A stretch of 64,000 nt of DNA, from assembly GCA_902517275.1 (NCBI GenBank), contig CABYBQ010000001.1, positions 24,224 through 88,223 of the forward strand, read 5' to 3'. Under the pieces are notes generated by a model. It had not been told where the DNA came from. It made no database searches and was given only the letters and a program-made list of their open reading frames with translations. This document shows, in pieces, positions 54,442 through 63,858 of the stretch; positions within the stretch are counted from its first letter, which is position 1; each line of letters begins with the position of its first letter. Both the position numbers and the translations under genes were made by a program. The DNA comes from an uncultured SAR116 cluster alpha proteobacterium (GTDB taxonomy: Bacteria; Pseudomonadota; Alphaproteobacteria; Puniceispirillales; Marisalimonadaceae).

Positions 54442-55719
54442 TTATTTTTGGTTTCGCATGTCTGTAAGCTTTTTCGATTCTCTTAAAAAGAAAAAACACA
54501 AAAAAGCTGACAAGAAAGGGTATAGTGCTGACATTCTAATAGTAAACAATAAGTCATATCCTAAGTCCATTGCCAAAGCAAATGGCATTGCTCCAATAGA
54601 TGCACCTACGACCAAAACCATTTGACCTGTTCCTTGGATACTTCCAACATGAAGTCGACCAAAATATCTAGGCCATATATATCCAAATAATGCCAAATTA
54701 AAAGCGTTATTAATTCCAAAAATTACTGAATATATTATTGCAAAAGTGATGTTTGATGAAAAAGTAATTAAAATTAAAGATCCAGTTGTTACTAGAAGAG
54801 ATGTTCCAATTACATTATGTGTTTTAAATCTGTCTAAAAGTTTTCCAGCTAATGGGATAAATATAATCATTGTAATCATGGTAGGTATAAACAACGCAGC
54901 AGCTTCCCTACTTGGGAGACTAAAATACTGATTTAATATTGTAACTTGGAAAAAATGGAGGGCAGTAACTAGAGAAGATATAGAGAAAAAAGAAAATGAC
55001 AAAATATAAAAACTTTTTTCTTTAAGTGCTTCATTTAAATTTAAACCAAAAATTTTAGTGTTTTCATTGAATACCTTTTGTTTAATACCATCAGGTTTTT
55101 CATTAACATCTTCTGGTTTGTCAATAGCTAAAAATATCAATGGTGGAAGCATTAAAATCCATGTAGACAAACCTATAATTACCCATGCATTTCTCCAACC
55201 ATAATTAGTAATTAAAAAGTCAGAAATAAGTGGATGTAATCCCATTGAAAAAGCAAAACCTAATCCCATCAAGCCAAGTGCGATACCACGCTTTTTATCA
55301 AACCACTGGGTAATAATATTTGCTGAACCTAACATTAAAGTTCCTTGACCAAAAAATCTTAAAAAACCAAATGCGACGGCTAACATTAAAAAGTTTGATG
55401 CCGCACCAAATGCTAAACAGCCAATACCAAGAAATATTGTTGTATAAATTAGGATTATCCTAGGCCCGTACTTGTCAACTAATTTTCCTATTTGTGGAAG
55501 TAAAAAAGCGGCAAATAAGGTAGCAATCATGTAGGCAGTTGTAATAGATGTACTAGAAATTTGTAAATCTTTAGATATTACTGGAATAAAAGGGCTAAAA
55601 GTATGTGATTGACCGGCACCACTAGTGAAAATGCCGAGGCTGCCAATCCCAACGATTGTCCAACCATAAAAAATTTTTTGATTAACTTTATTGTAGATTA
55701 GTTTGTTTATATAAAACAT
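54442..55719 (-). CDS. MFS transporter (oxalate/monocarboxylate carrier-like)
   Basis: Major facilitator of 425 aa with 12 predicted helices and a long charged central loop (KPEDVNEKPDGIKQKVFN). The first helix region FYGWTIVGIGSLGIFTSGAG and QSHTFSPFIPVISKDL, then LVDKYGPRIILI (the MFS loop 2-3 motif) and FFGQGTLMLGSANIITQWFD resemble the OxlT/monocarboxylate branch. A short organic anion is thus a plausible substrate, but this is inference. It is upstream of the EamA gene on the same strand. Confidence 0.84.
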   Translation of the reverse strand: MFYINKLIYNKVNQKIFYGWTIVGIGSLGIFTSGAGQSHTFSPFIPVISKDLQISSTSITTAYMIATLFAAFLLPQIGKLVDKYGPRIILIYTTIFLGIGCLAFGAASNFLMLAVAFGFLRFFGQGTLMLGSANIITQWFDKKRGIALGLMGLGFAFSMGLHPLISDFLITNYGWRNAWVIIGLSTWILMLPPLIFLAIDKPEDVNEKPDGIKQKVFNENTKIFGLNLNEALKEKSFYILSFSFFSISSLVTALHFFQVTILNQYFSLPSREAAALFIPTMITMIIFIPLAGKLLDRFKTHNVIGTSLLVTTGSLILITFSSNITFAIIYSVIFGINNAFNLALFGYIWPRYFGRLHVGSIQGTGQMVLVVGASIGAMPFALAMDLGYDLLFTIRMSALYPFLSAFLCFFFLRESKKLTDMRNQK

Positions 55720-55766
55720 ATAAGGATAATATAATAAATTAATATGTTAATCATTATAATATTAGC

Positions 55767-56654
55767 TTATTTATGATTTAAAGCCTCTACATACATGTCA
55801 AGTGCCTCTCTAAGCGAACGATTTTGATTAACAGTTTCTCGTGTTTCGTTTGCAATTGGAGTTTTGTTTGCCAAAGACATAATATCTGCAGATCCTTGAT
55901 GGAATTTTGGTGTAACTCCAGCATCAGAAAATGTATTAGCAATTTCATGCATTTCACCTTCCCATCTTGCTGCATCTAAGGGAATTCTTGGGATCATTCT
56001 TTCCATGGCGGATAAAATGTCAGGTTTACTATATTTTAATTCGTCAAAATACTCAGAAGATAAACCTAGCTTATGAGCGGTTGTTAAAACAGCAGCGTGA
56101 AGTGCAAAAGTACCTTTTGTTGCACTAGCATAAACCATTTTCATAGCTGAGGCTTTTCCAACTTTATTTCCTAAATCCTTTATTACAAAACCCTTATTGT
56201 GAAGAATTTTAACCGGTTTAGTATTAAGTCCTGAAACATATAATCTTGTTTGACCCTTTTCTACAACCGGGTTAAAGCCAATAATGCCAGCATCAATAAA
56301 GGTGCAATATTTACTAGAAATTGTGTTGTGTATCTTTTCTGCGGTTTTTGGAGAGACAGCATTACAATCAACGTAAGTAATATATTTTTTTTTCTCTAAA
56401 ATTATTCTGTTAACAATTATCGACTGTTTAAGTGCTGCTTCGGGAGGTAAAATAGAAAGGATGACATCAGAAAAGTTCACTACATTTTCAACTGTTTCAA
56501 CATCCTCTATCCCAGCATTTTTAGATAAAGTTTTTGTTCTATCACTTCTACCATTGAGGGATGTAACAACCCTGAAGTTATTTTCTATAAATACTTTGCC
56601 ACACCCATGGCCCATGTCACCAGGCATTAAAATACCAATTGTTTTTTTGGACAT
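55767..56654 (-). CDS. NAD(P)-binding 6-phosphogluconate dehydrogenase-like protein (DUF1932 C-terminus)
   Basis: Rossmann-fold protein of 295 aa related to beta-hydroxyacid dehydrogenases. The N-terminus IGILMPGDMGHGCGKVFIE holds the dinucleotide loop, followed by TSLNGRSDRT (Arg after beta-2 suggests NADP) and VILSILPPEAALKQS. The linker YVDCNAVSPKTAEKI and FIDAGIIGFNPV match the substrate-binding region, and KVGKASAMKMVYASATKGTF carries the catalytic-type Lys. The C-terminal half is all helical, as in DUF1932 proteins. It precedes the rhodanese gene's end by 27 bp on the same strand. Substrate unknown. Confidence 0.8.
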   Translation of the reverse strand: MSKKTIGILMPGDMGHGCGKVFIENNFRVVTSLNGRSDRTKTLSKNAGIEDVETVENVVNFSDVILSILPPEAALKQSIIVNRIILEKKKYITYVDCNAVSPKTAEKIHNTISSKYCTFIDAGIIGFNPVVEKGQTRLYVSGLNTKPVKILHNKGFVIKDLGNKVGKASAMKMVYASATKGTFALHAAVLTTAHKLGLSSEYFDELKYSKPDILSAMERMIPRIPLDAARWEGEMHEIANTFSDAGVTPKFHQGSADIMSLANKTPIANETRETVNQNRSLREALDMYVEALNHK

Positions 56655-56681
56655 TATTTCACCATAATAGAATTGAAAAAA

Positions 56682-57056
56682 CTACTTCTTCATAGGGCCA
56701 CCATTTTTTTCCCATTCAGGTATTCCTCCAACATTCAGAACATTTTTATAGCCCATTTCTAAAAGGGTTTTTCCTGTCAATGCTGCTTGACCACCAACTC
56801 CGCACACTAAAATAATTTCGGAATCTTTTTTAAGATTTTTATTATAAAGTGGTGTGGCTTCGTCTGCTACGAACTCAATTAATCCTCTAGGTATTTCTAA
56901 TCCATTTAGTATCGTTCCAGTTTTTTTTATATCTGAACTGTCTCGGACATCTATAAAAATGGAAGACCCAGACTTATGTTTTTCAATAGCTTCATTAACA
57001 TCAATTTTTGGTACCACTTCGTTTGCTTCCTTTAGATAATCTTTAGCTGTTTTCAT
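56682..57056 (-). CDS. Single-domain rhodanese-like sulfurtransferase
   Basis: A 124-residue cytosolic rhodanese domain that transfers sulfur via a persulfide. FIDVRDSSDIKKTGTI is the N-terminal CH2A-like block and the active-site loop is VCGVGGQAALTGKTLLEMGY, with the catalytic Cys about residue 93 and a loop rich in Gly. The C-terminus NVGGIPEWEKNGGPM is typical. The frame extends to 57140, but AGAGGAA located just before ATG 57056 decides the start. It is upstream of the 6-phosphogluconate-dehydrogenase-like gene and 20 bp after the secreted protein gene. Confidence 0.9.
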   Translation of the reverse strand: MKTAKDYLKEANEVVPKIDVNEAIEKHKSGSSIFIDVRDSSDIKKTGTILNGLEIPRGLIEFVADEATPLYNKNLKKDSEIILVCGVGGQAALTGKTLLEMGYKNVLNVGGIPEWEKNGGPMKK

Positions 57057-57076
57057 GATTTCCTCTTTGTTAAAGT

Positions 57077-57535
57077 TTAATTTAATAGCCCTATGAATTG
57101 GGGTTGGGTTACAGAAGTAGTCATCCAACAATTTTTGCAATTTTGATCAAGCGCAGCTTTTTCTAAAACCCAAGTTAAGTTGTAACGTTTATTATCATAT
57201 GCGTCTATATCTACTGAATATTTGGCAATTTTTTTATTTTTTGAAATTAAATTAGTTTTAAATTTGAGAGAATTTAATAAAACCTTATATGAAGTGTCAG
57301 CAATCATTCTTTTAAAATTTGAAAAAGGACCAGTATATTTTTTATTTTCTGGATGAGCAAAAAGCCAGCATTGATAAATGCCTGCGTTATTTACTTTCGA
57401 GTTTGTTTGCAAGGAGTTCATTTGTAATTCAATAACCTCAACAGAAGAAAAGATGTCATTGGGCAAAACGTTACTTAAAGCTTTATCATTTTTAAGAAAA
57501 AACAAAGTTATTGTAATTAGAAGTATATATTTCAT
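57077..57535 (-). CDS. Secreted protein, DUF4864-like
   Basis: A 152-residue protein with an N-terminal signal peptide (MKYILLITITLFFLKNDKAL). The mature part begins with a helix followed by GIYQCWLFAHPENKKYTGPF and NFKRMIADTSYKVLLN, a pattern that resembles DUF4864 (NTF2-like) proteins in which a moving-window of Tyr/Trp residues follows a helix and the GPF-x-x-F-x-x-M motif. The C-terminus WVLEKAALDQNCKNCWMTTS carries two Cys. The family call is tentative. It is divergent from the TPR gene and probably co-transcribed with the rhodanese. Confidence 0.55.
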   Translation of the reverse strand: MKYILLITITLFFLKNDKALSNVLPNDIFSSVEVIELQMNSLQTNSKVNNAGIYQCWLFAHPENKKYTGPFSNFKRMIADTSYKVLLNSLKFKTNLISKNKKIAKYSVDIDAYDNKRYNLTWVLEKAALDQNCKNCWMTTSVTQPQFIGLLN

Positions 57536-57605
57536 CGGTTACCTAGTATAAAATTTTTTATTCCATATATATACATCATAATACTTTTTGTAAATGGAGT
57601 GAAAA

Positions 57606-58106
57606 TTGTTAAAAAAAATAAAACCATATTTAATCATCAATAAAATTAATACTTTTGTAATTTTTTTCTTATTTAGTTTTTCAGCGCTTTCAGCAGGTGG
57701 AGGTGATGATGATAAAAAAGACACATCTGTTAAATCAGCCTACTATTATAAGGCAGTTAAATTAATAAAGAAAAAGTCTTTTAATCTTGCAATTGAAAAC
57801 CTCTTGAAAGCTGAAAAAAATAATAAAACTGATCCTGATATATACAATTACCTTGGTTTTTCGTTTAGGAAAACTGGAAACTTAGAAAAAGCGGGAATGT
57901 ATTATAATAAGGCATTAACTATATCTCCTAAGCATAAAGGTGCACTTGAATATCAAGGAGAAATGTTTTTAACATTAGGACAATTACAAAAAGCAGAGTC
58001 GAATTTAAAAAAATTAGAAAAAATTTGTTTTCTTGGTTGTGAAGAAGAAAAAATGTTAAAAGCATCTATTTCAAAATACAAAAAAGGGAAAAAGAGTAAT
58101 TATTAG
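57606..58106 (+). CDS. Exported TPR-repeat protein
   Basis: A 166-residue protein with an N-terminal hydrophobic export segment (about 12-30, TFVIFFLFSFSALSAGGG). Two TPR units follow: YNYLGFSFRKTGNLEKAGMY then YNKALTISPKHKGALEYQGE, and a third partial unit MFLTLGQLQKAESNLKKLE. TPR proteins mediate protein contacts in the periplasm or at the membrane. It starts at TTG 57606 with GGAG shortly upstream. It lies 31 bp before the CoA-transferase-like pair on the same strand. Function not predictable. Confidence 0.8.
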   Translation: MLKKIKPYLIINKINTFVIFFLFSFSALSAGGGDDDKKDTSVKSAYYYKAVKLIKKKSFNLAIENLLKAEKNNKTDPDIYNYLGFSFRKTGNLEKAGMYYNKALTISPKHKGALEYQGEMFLTLGQLQKAESNLKKLEKICFLGCEEEKMLKASISKYKKGKKSNY

Positions 58107-58137
58107 TTAACATCACAAATTAGAATGGAATTTAAAA

Positions 58138-58953
58138 ATGAAGTCATTTGACGAATTATCCTTGAAAGAAATTGTTGATGAAGTTCAAGATGGATTTATA
58201 TTAGGAATACCAGCTGATTATTCAGGTGTTCCTATGAAATTTACAAAGGAACTAATAAAAAAAGGTGTCAAAAATTTAAAATTGTACTGTCTTCCATTGA
58301 CGACAATTCAAGGTGACATGTTAATTGGAAGTGGGTGTGTATCTGAAATTGAAGCTGCAGCTGTAACATTAGGCGAATTCGGAATGGCGCCTAGATTTTC
58401 CGAAGCTGTTGAAAATGGTAAAATTTTAATTAAAGACTCAACCTGTCCAGCATTACATGCTCAACTTCAAGCAACTGAAAAATCTGTTCCATTCATGCCT
58501 TTGAGGGGAGTAATTGGATCTGATATTCAAAAACATAGAAAAGATTGGCATGTTATCGAAAACCCCATGAGATCATCAGGAGTTAGAGAAGAGCCTGTAT
58601 TATTACTTCCTGCTGTTCAGTTAGATATATTAGTTTTTCATGCCCCCTGTTCTGATAGAAACGGAAATATACAAATTGGACGAAGAAGAGAATTGGCTAC
58701 TTTAGCACATGCTTCAAAAAAAGTATTTGTAACTGTAGAAAAAATTCTAGATATAGATTTTTTTGAAGATGAATTATCTGCAGCTACTTGTCTTCCTGCT
58801 CTATATGTAAATGGTATTTCAATTGTTAAAAATGGTGCTTGGCCATGCGCGCTTCCTGGCGTTTATAGCTCAGATAATGAAGAAATAAAAAAATATTCTT
58901 TAGCAGCTAAGACTAAAGAAGGTTTTGGAGAATATATGAGATATTATCTGTAA
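58138..58953 (+). CDS. CoA-transferase-like protein, subunit A
   Basis: Type I CoA-transferase fold of 271 aa, equivalent to GctA/IpdA alpha subunits. Landmarks: DELSLKEIVDEVQDGFILGI, CLPLTTIQGDMLIGSGCVSE, LGEFGMAPRFSEAVENGKI (typical of alpha subunits), MPLRGVIGSDI and FHAPCSDRNGNIQIGRRRELA. It forms a pair with the next gene 22 bp away. The partner seems to lack the catalytic Glu of true transferases, so the pair may act as an acyl-CoA or ring-opening hydrolase like IpdAB rather than as a transferase. CoA-ester substrate unknown. Confidence 0.82.
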   Translation: MKSFDELSLKEIVDEVQDGFILGIPADYSGVPMKFTKELIKKGVKNLKLYCLPLTTIQGDMLIGSGCVSEIEAAAVTLGEFGMAPRFSEAVENGKILIKDSTCPALHAQLQATEKSVPFMPLRGVIGSDIQKHRKDWHVIENPMRSSGVREEPVLLLPAVQLDILVFHAPCSDRNGNIQIGRRRELATLAHASKKVFVTVEKILDIDFFEDELSAATCLPALYVNGISIVKNGAWPCALPGVYSSDNEEIKKYSLAAKTKEGFGEYMRYYL

Positions 58954-58975
58954 AAATAGTTTCAAGGTAATAAAA

Positions 58976-59716
58976 GTGAACTTAGACATTCAAAGGGAAG
59001 AACTTTTAATAAGTCAATTAGCTGATTTATTAAAAAACGATAAACACGTAGCCGTTGGTGCTGCTTCTCCTATACCAGGTGCTGCGGCTTTACTTGCTAA
59101 AGAAGAAGCAAAGTTTTTGAATAAAAGGTTAAGAGTAACTATTCTTCATTCAAATAAATATAACAATTTTACAGATGGGGCGAGAGAACTTTTTGATTGT
59201 GCCGCTCAGGGACGAATAGACACTTTTTTCTTAGGAGGTGTTCAAATTGATGGTCAAGCAAACATTAATTTAGTAGGAACTGGGGAGTATCCAAAAATAA
59301 AAAAAAGATTTCCTGGTTCATTTGGTTCAGCACTGATGTATTTTGTAGTTCCACAAATAATTTTATTTAGAGAAGAACATTCTCCACGGACTTTAGTAAA
59401 AAAAGTTGATTTTATATCTGCGCCTGGGGTCTCTGAAAGAGGAGTCTATAGGCCAGGAGGTCCCAAATATTTACTAACGAACAGAGCTTTATTTAAGTTT
59501 AATAAAAACTTACAAAAGTTTTCTTTATTTAAAATTAATGAAAAAGAAACTGTTAAAAATTTAATTAAACTGACAGGTTTTGATTTTGATGTAGATAATA
59601 AAATTTCTCAAATGTCTAATCCCAACACTAATAGAATAAATATTTTGAGAAATAAGATTGCACCCATGGTTTCAGAATTTTATCCAGAATTCGCAAACAA
59701 GATCTGGGGTGTTTAA
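58976..59716 (+). CDS. CoA-transferase-like protein, subunit B
   Basis: Type I CoA-transferase beta-type subunit of 246 aa. Landmarks: VAVGAASPIPGAAALLAKEE, FDCAAQGRIDTFFLGGVQID (the DVxxLGGxQID block), GQANINLVGTGEYPKIKKRF (G-N-x-N), PGSFGSALMYFVVPQII and APGVSERGVYRPGG. In catalytic beta subunits an E-N-G or Y-E-G-G stretch with the active Glu lies after strand two; here that position reads ILHSNKYNNFTDGARE, with no obvious match. It starts at GTG 58976, preceded by AAGGT. It is co-transcribed with subunit A. Confidence 0.82.
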   Translation: MNLDIQREELLISQLADLLKNDKHVAVGAASPIPGAAALLAKEEAKFLNKRLRVTILHSNKYNNFTDGARELFDCAAQGRIDTFFLGGVQIDGQANINLVGTGEYPKIKKRFPGSFGSALMYFVVPQIILFREEHSPRTLVKKVDFISAPGVSERGVYRPGGPKYLLTNRALFKFNKNLQKFSLFKINEKETVKNLIKLTGFDFDVDNKISQMSNPNTNRINILRNKIAPMVSEFYPEFANKIWGV

Positions 59717-59722
59717 CTCATA

Positions 59723-60400
59723 ATGAAAAAGCTAATTTTTCTTATATTTATTTTAATTTTAGTTTTCTCAATTTCATATTTTTATCTTCAAGAAATTTTG
59801 AATTTAGATAGTTTAAAACAAAATATTAAGTGGTTGATAATATGGGCTAACGAAGAGTTTTTATTATCTAGATTAGTTTTTTTCATTTCTTATATTATTT
59901 TTGCAGGCTTATCCTTTCCATTATTACCTAGTGTATTAACTATTGCTGCTGGGGCTTTATTTGGTGTTTTGGAAGGTGTGATAATAGTATCCTTTGCTTC
60001 AACAATTGGAGCTTGTTTGTGTTTCTTAATATCTAGATATTTCTTGTCTGATTTCGTTAATGACAAATTTTTAAAAAAAAAATCTGTAATAATAAAAAAA
60101 TTTAATGAAGACTGTTCATTGTATCTATTAAGTTTAAGGTTAATTCCAACTATTTCATTTATATTAATTAACTTAGTAATGGGTGTCTTGCCCATTAGCC
60201 TTAAAAAATTTTATTATATAAGCCAATTAGGTATGTTGCCAGCCACAATAGTTTATGTGAATGCAGGTTCAGAAATATCAAAGGTAAATAATATGCATGA
60301 TATTATGTCTTTTTCACTCTTACTGAGCTTTACTCTAATAGCTGTATTTCCTTTTTTGACAAAATGGTTAATGAATTATTTTAATACGAGAAAAAAATAA
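59723..60400 (+). CDS. TVP38/TMEM64-family (VTT domain) membrane protein
   Basis: Integral membrane protein of 225 aa with an N-terminal helix (about 2-24), and a VTT/DedA-like core: FPLLPSVLTIAAGALFGVLE (conserved G-x-x-F-G), FASTIGACLCFLISRYFL, then LRLIPTISFILINLVMGVL and SLKKFYYISQLGMLPATIVY. This is the arrangement of YdjX/YdjZ and TMEM64 proteins, which are proposed lipid scramblase-like or flux proteins. It starts 6 bp after the CoA-transferase B stop, so it may be in the same operon, and it converges on acs. Confidence 0.88.
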   Translation: MKKLIFLIFILILVFSISYFYLQEILNLDSLKQNIKWLIIWANEEFLLSRLVFFISYIIFAGLSFPLLPSVLTIAAGALFGVLEGVIIVSFASTIGACLCFLISRYFLSDFVNDKFLKKKSVIIKKFNEDCSLYLLSLRLIPTISFILINLVMGVLPISLKKFYYISQLGMLPATIVYVNAGSEISKVNNMHDIMSFSLLLSFTLIAVFPFLTKWLMNYFNTRKK

Positions 60401-60404
60401 AATA

Positions 60405-62345
60405 TTAAATATTCTTTCTGTTTTCCACTAAGTTTTCTACAACTAATGGGTCAGCTAAAGTAGATACATCACCAAGTTCGTCATGCTCGTTTGCCGCAAT
60501 TTTTCTCAAAATACGCCTCATTATTTTGCCAGATCTTGTTTTAGGAAGCCCTGGTGCAAATTGAATTAAGTCAGGAGTAGCAATAGGTCCTATCTCCTTT
60601 CTAACCCACTTTTTAAGTTCTAATAACAATTCCTCTGAGCTTTCAACATTAATGTTTACTGTAACATACGCGTAGATACCTTGACCTTTAATATCGTGCG
60701 GGTAGCCAACTACTGCAGCTTCCGCAACATCAGAATGAGCAACAAGTGCAGATTCAACTTCTGCTGTTCCCATTCTATGGCCAGACACATTAATCACGTC
60801 ATCAACTCTTCCAGTAATCCAAAAATATCCATCTTTGTCTCTTCTACAACCATCTCCAGAGAAGTATCTTCCAGGAAAAGTCGAAAAATATGTGTCAATA
60901 AAACGTTGATGGTCACCATATACTGTTCTCATTTGTCCTGGCCAAGACATATTTATACATAAGTTGCCTTCAGCAGCTCCTTCTAACTCATTATTTTCAG
61001 CATCGACAAGAACTGGGAAAATACCAAAAAAAGGTTTAGTAGCAGAGCCAGGTTTTGTTGGAGTTGCGCCAGGTAAAGGTGTTATCAATATTCCGCCAGT
61101 TTCAGTTTGCCACCAAGTATCAACTATCGGGCATTTATTATTTCCAACAACATTATTGTACCAATTCCATGCCTCTGGATTAATCGGTTCACCAACACTA
61201 CCTAATATCCTTAAGCTGTTTCGTTTTGTTTTCTTAACTGGATCATCTCCTTCAGCCATCAATGCTCTTATTGCTGTTGGCGCAGTATAAAAAATATTTA
61301 CTTGGTGTTTATCAACAATTTCCCAAAATCGACTTACAGTTGGATAATTAGGAACACCTTCAAACATAAGAGTTGTGGCACCATTAGAAAGTGGTCCGTA
61401 GACTATATAAGAATGACCTGTAACCCAGCCAACATCAGCAGTACACCAATAAATTTCGTTTTCCTGATAATCAAAAACATAATGATGTGTCATAGAAGCA
61501 TAAACCATATAACCACCAGTAGAATGAAGAACTCCTTTTGGTTTACCAGTAGATCCAGAGGTATATAAAATGAACATTGGGTCTTCAGCACTCATTTCAG
61601 CTGGAGGACAATCAGGAGAGGCCTTTTCCATTTCTTTGTGATACCAAATATCTTGTCCTTCAATCCAATTAATTTCTGATCCTGTTCTTTTAACAACAAT
61701 TGTAGTTTTACACATTTTTGCCTTAGATATAGCCTCATCAGTATTGGACTTGAGAGGTATTACTTTGCCACCCCGTATACCTTTGTCAGCGGTTATAATA
61801 ATTGAAGAATTACAATCTTCTATTCTTCCAGCAAGTGCATCTGGAGAAAATCCACCAAAAACTACAGAGTGAATTGCTCCAATTCTAGTACAAGCTAACA
61901 TTGCAATTGTTGCTTCAGGAATCATAGGCATATAAATAGTTATACGATCTCCTTTTTTGGCGCCAGCATCCTTTAAGACATTAGAAAATTTACAAACATC
62001 TGTGTAGAGGTCATTGTAACTTATATGTTTAGATTCGTTTGGATTATCACCCTCCCAAATAATTGCAGTATTTTTACCTTTTGTTTTCAGGTGTCTATCT
62101 AAGCAGTTAAAACTTGCATTTAGAGTCCCATCTTCATACCAATTAATGTGAAGATTTTCTTTTTTATATGATACATCCTTAACTTTTGTATACGGCTTTA
62201 TCCAATCAATCCGCTGACCATGTTCTTTCCAAAACTCTTCTGGAGAGTTAATAGATTCACTATACATTTTTTCATAAATTTTTTCATTGGCATGGGAGTT
62301 TTTAACAATGTCTAATGCTGGTTTATATAAATCTTTATCTGTCAT
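60405..62345 (-). CDS. acs: Acetyl-CoA synthetase (AMP-forming)
   Basis: Activates acetate to acetyl-CoA through acetyl-AMP. The 646-aa length is typical. Motifs: [37 protein letters not shown] (P-loop, about 262), [39 protein letters not shown] (core motif, about 410; the Trp limits the pocket to acetate), [20 protein letters not shown] (hinge Asp) and [12 protein letters not shown] with the acetyl-regulated catalytic Lys (about 612). It converges on the TVP38 gene with 4 bp between stops and follows recX by 15 bp. Confidence 0.97.
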   Translation of the reverse strand: MTDKDLYKPALDIVKNSHANEKIYEKMYSESINSPEEFWKEHGQRIDWIKPYTKVKDVSYKKENLHINWYEDGTLNASFNCLDRHLKTKGKNTAIIWEGDNPNESKHISYNDLYTDVCKFSNVLKDAGAKKGDRITIYMPMIPEATIAMLACTRIGAIHSVVFGGFSPDALAGRIEDCNSSIIITADKGIRGGKVIPLKSNTDEAISKAKMCKTTIVVKRTGSEINWIEGQDIWYHKEMEKASPDCPPAEMSAEDPMFILYTSGSTGKPKGVLHSTGGYMVYASMTHHYVFDYQENEIYWCTADVGWVTGHSYIVYGPLSNGATTLMFEGVPNYPTVSRFWEIVDKHQVNIFYTAPTAIRALMAEGDDPVKKTKRNSLRILGSVGEPINPEAWNWYNNVVGNNKCPIVDTWWQTETGGILITPLPGATPTKPGSATKPFFGIFPVLVDAENNELEGAAEGNLCINMSWPGQMRTVYGDHQRFIDTYFSTFPGRYFSGDGCRRDKDGYFWITGRVDDVINVSGHRMGTAEVESALVAHSDVAEAAVVGYPHDIKGQGIYAYVTVNINVESSEELLLELKKWVRKEIGPIATPDLIQFAPGLPKTRSGKIMRRILRKIAANEHDELGDVSTLADPLVVENLVENRKNI

Positions 62346-62360
62346 CTTCTACTCCACTTT

Positions 62361-62936
62361 TTATATATTATCTTCTAATATTAAATCTGCATTTTCAATA
62401 TCTTTTATATTTATTACTTTTCGAATTACTTCTAACGTAAATCCTTTTCTTGAGAGAGCCCCAAACCATTTTTCTCTTAGAGTGTACTCATTAGTTTCAT
62501 CTTTTATTTTTTCATTTTTATAATAAATACCTATATTTTTTTTCTTAATAAATTTTAAAGCAGCAATCATTTCTGCGTCTTCATGCCCTTCATCTACTAT
62601 GTCAATAGCAGATTGTATCACATCATTTGATAGTCCTTTTCCTTTTAATTTGGCGTAAATTAATCTTTGTGAATTGCCTTGTCGTCTCATTGAACGTACT
62701 TTAATTTCAGCAAAACGTTTATCATCAATAAATTTAGCAGAGATCATTTCTTTTTTAATTAAATCAATAAATTTAATTGATTCTGTTACACTTAAATCAT
62801 GTTGAAAATTAGATAATTTTCTCTTCATAGTATTTTCAAATTGATGAATTGAAACTTCATAACGTGCTAAATATGACATAGCTGAATTTCTTAATCTTTT
62901 AATAATTTTCTTTTCGTTACTCATTAAATGGATCAT
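62361..62936 (-). CDS. recX: Regulatory protein RecX
   Basis: RecX modulates RecA filaments. The 191-residue helical protein contains three-helix repeats with the family patterns LARYEVSIHQFENTMKRKL (about 19-37), KFIDDKRFAEIKVRSMRRQG (the best conserved block, about 73), RLIYAKLKGKGLSNDVIQSA, and a C-terminal repeat YTLREKWFGALSRKGFTLEV. Length fits alphaproteobacterial RecX. No recA is adjacent; here it lies upstream of acs on the same strand with a 15-bp spacer. The basic surface expected of RecX is present. Confidence 0.9.
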   Translation of the reverse strand: MIHLMSNEKKIIKRLRNSAMSYLARYEVSIHQFENTMKRKLSNFQHDLSVTESIKFIDLIKKEMISAKFIDDKRFAEIKVRSMRRQGNSQRLIYAKLKGKGLSNDVIQSAIDIVDEGHEDAEMIAALKFIKKKNIGIYYKNEKIKDETNEYTLREKWFGALSRKGFTLEVIRKVINIKDIENADLILEDNI

Positions 62937-63015
62937 TTATGTTTATTAAAGCTGACTAGTTATGACTATATATATATTATAAAAATTATAAATATTTAAG
63001 TTGAGGAGTAAAAGT

Positions 63016-63825
63016 TTGACAAAGACAAATTTTGACCTGGGAGTAAAACGTGAAATAGGAACAGTTAACTGGACTGGTTTGTTTACTCTTTATTTGAAAG
63101 AGGTAAAGCGATTCTCAAATGTTTTTTTACAAACTATTACTGCTCCAATGGTAACCACTTTACTTTTCGTAATTGTTTTTTCTATTGCCATTGACAGAAG
63201 TGCAGGATTTAAAGGAATTTCTTTTATTACATTCTTGGTTCCTGGTTTGATAATGATGAGTGTCTTACAAAATTCATTTGCAAATGTTTCCTCAGCATTT
63301 ATGACTGCAAAAGTTCAAGGCTCAATAGTAGATCTGTTAATGTCCCCATTGGGACCAATAGAAATATTAATTGCACATGCTATGGCTGGTGTGACAAGAG
63401 GTTTATGTGTTTTTATTGCGTCTTTCATTCTGCTCTGGGGATTGGGCATTTTAAATTTTCCTAATCATTTTATCTGGATGACATTATTTTTATTACAAGG
63501 AGCATTTTTTTTAGCAATAATAGGAATGTTAGCAGGTATCTGGGCACAAAAATTTGATCAGCTGGCTATTATTTCAAACTTTGTTATTCAACCATTAGCG
63601 TTTCTATCTGGAACTTTCTATTCTATTGAAAGACTTCCAGATTCTCTTAAAGTAGTAGCTTATTGTAATCCAATTTTCTATGCGATTGATGGATTAAGAT
63701 ATAGTTTTTTAGGATTGAGTGATGCTTCTCCTATTACAGGAAGTATCATTTTACTTTTTTGTAATTTAGGACTAAGTTGTTTTGCCTGGTATATACTCAA
63801 AACAGGCTACAGACTTCGTGCATAG
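63016..63825 (+). CDS. ABC-2 type transporter permease
   Basis: Membrane subunit of an ABC-2 exporter, 269 aa with six hydrophobic segments. LYLKEVKRFSNVFLQTITAP at the N-terminus (amphipathic helix), FLVPGLIMMSVLQNSFANVS, and LMSPLGPIEILIAHAMAGV, then QPLAFLSGTFYSIERLPDSL and CNPIFYAIDGLRYSFLG are all typical of the YadH/NodJ-like family. The frame extends to TTG 63001, but GAGGAG lies about 7 bp before TTG 63016 and decides that start. The partner ATPase is not in the window. Substrate (lipid or polysaccharide-like) unknown. Confidence 0.9.
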   Translation: MTKTNFDLGVKREIGTVNWTGLFTLYLKEVKRFSNVFLQTITAPMVTTLLFVIVFSIAIDRSAGFKGISFITFLVPGLIMMSVLQNSFANVSSAFMTAKVQGSIVDLLMSPLGPIEILIAHAMAGVTRGLCVFIASFILLWGLGILNFPNHFIWMTLFLLQGAFFLAIIGMLAGIWAQKFDQLAIISNFVIQPLAFLSGTFYSIERLPDSLKVVAYCNPIFYAIDGLRYSFLGLSDASPITGSIILLFCNLGLSCFAWYILKTGYRLRA

Positions 63826-63858
63826 AATAATAATAATTTTTTTATGGAAATTTTCAAA

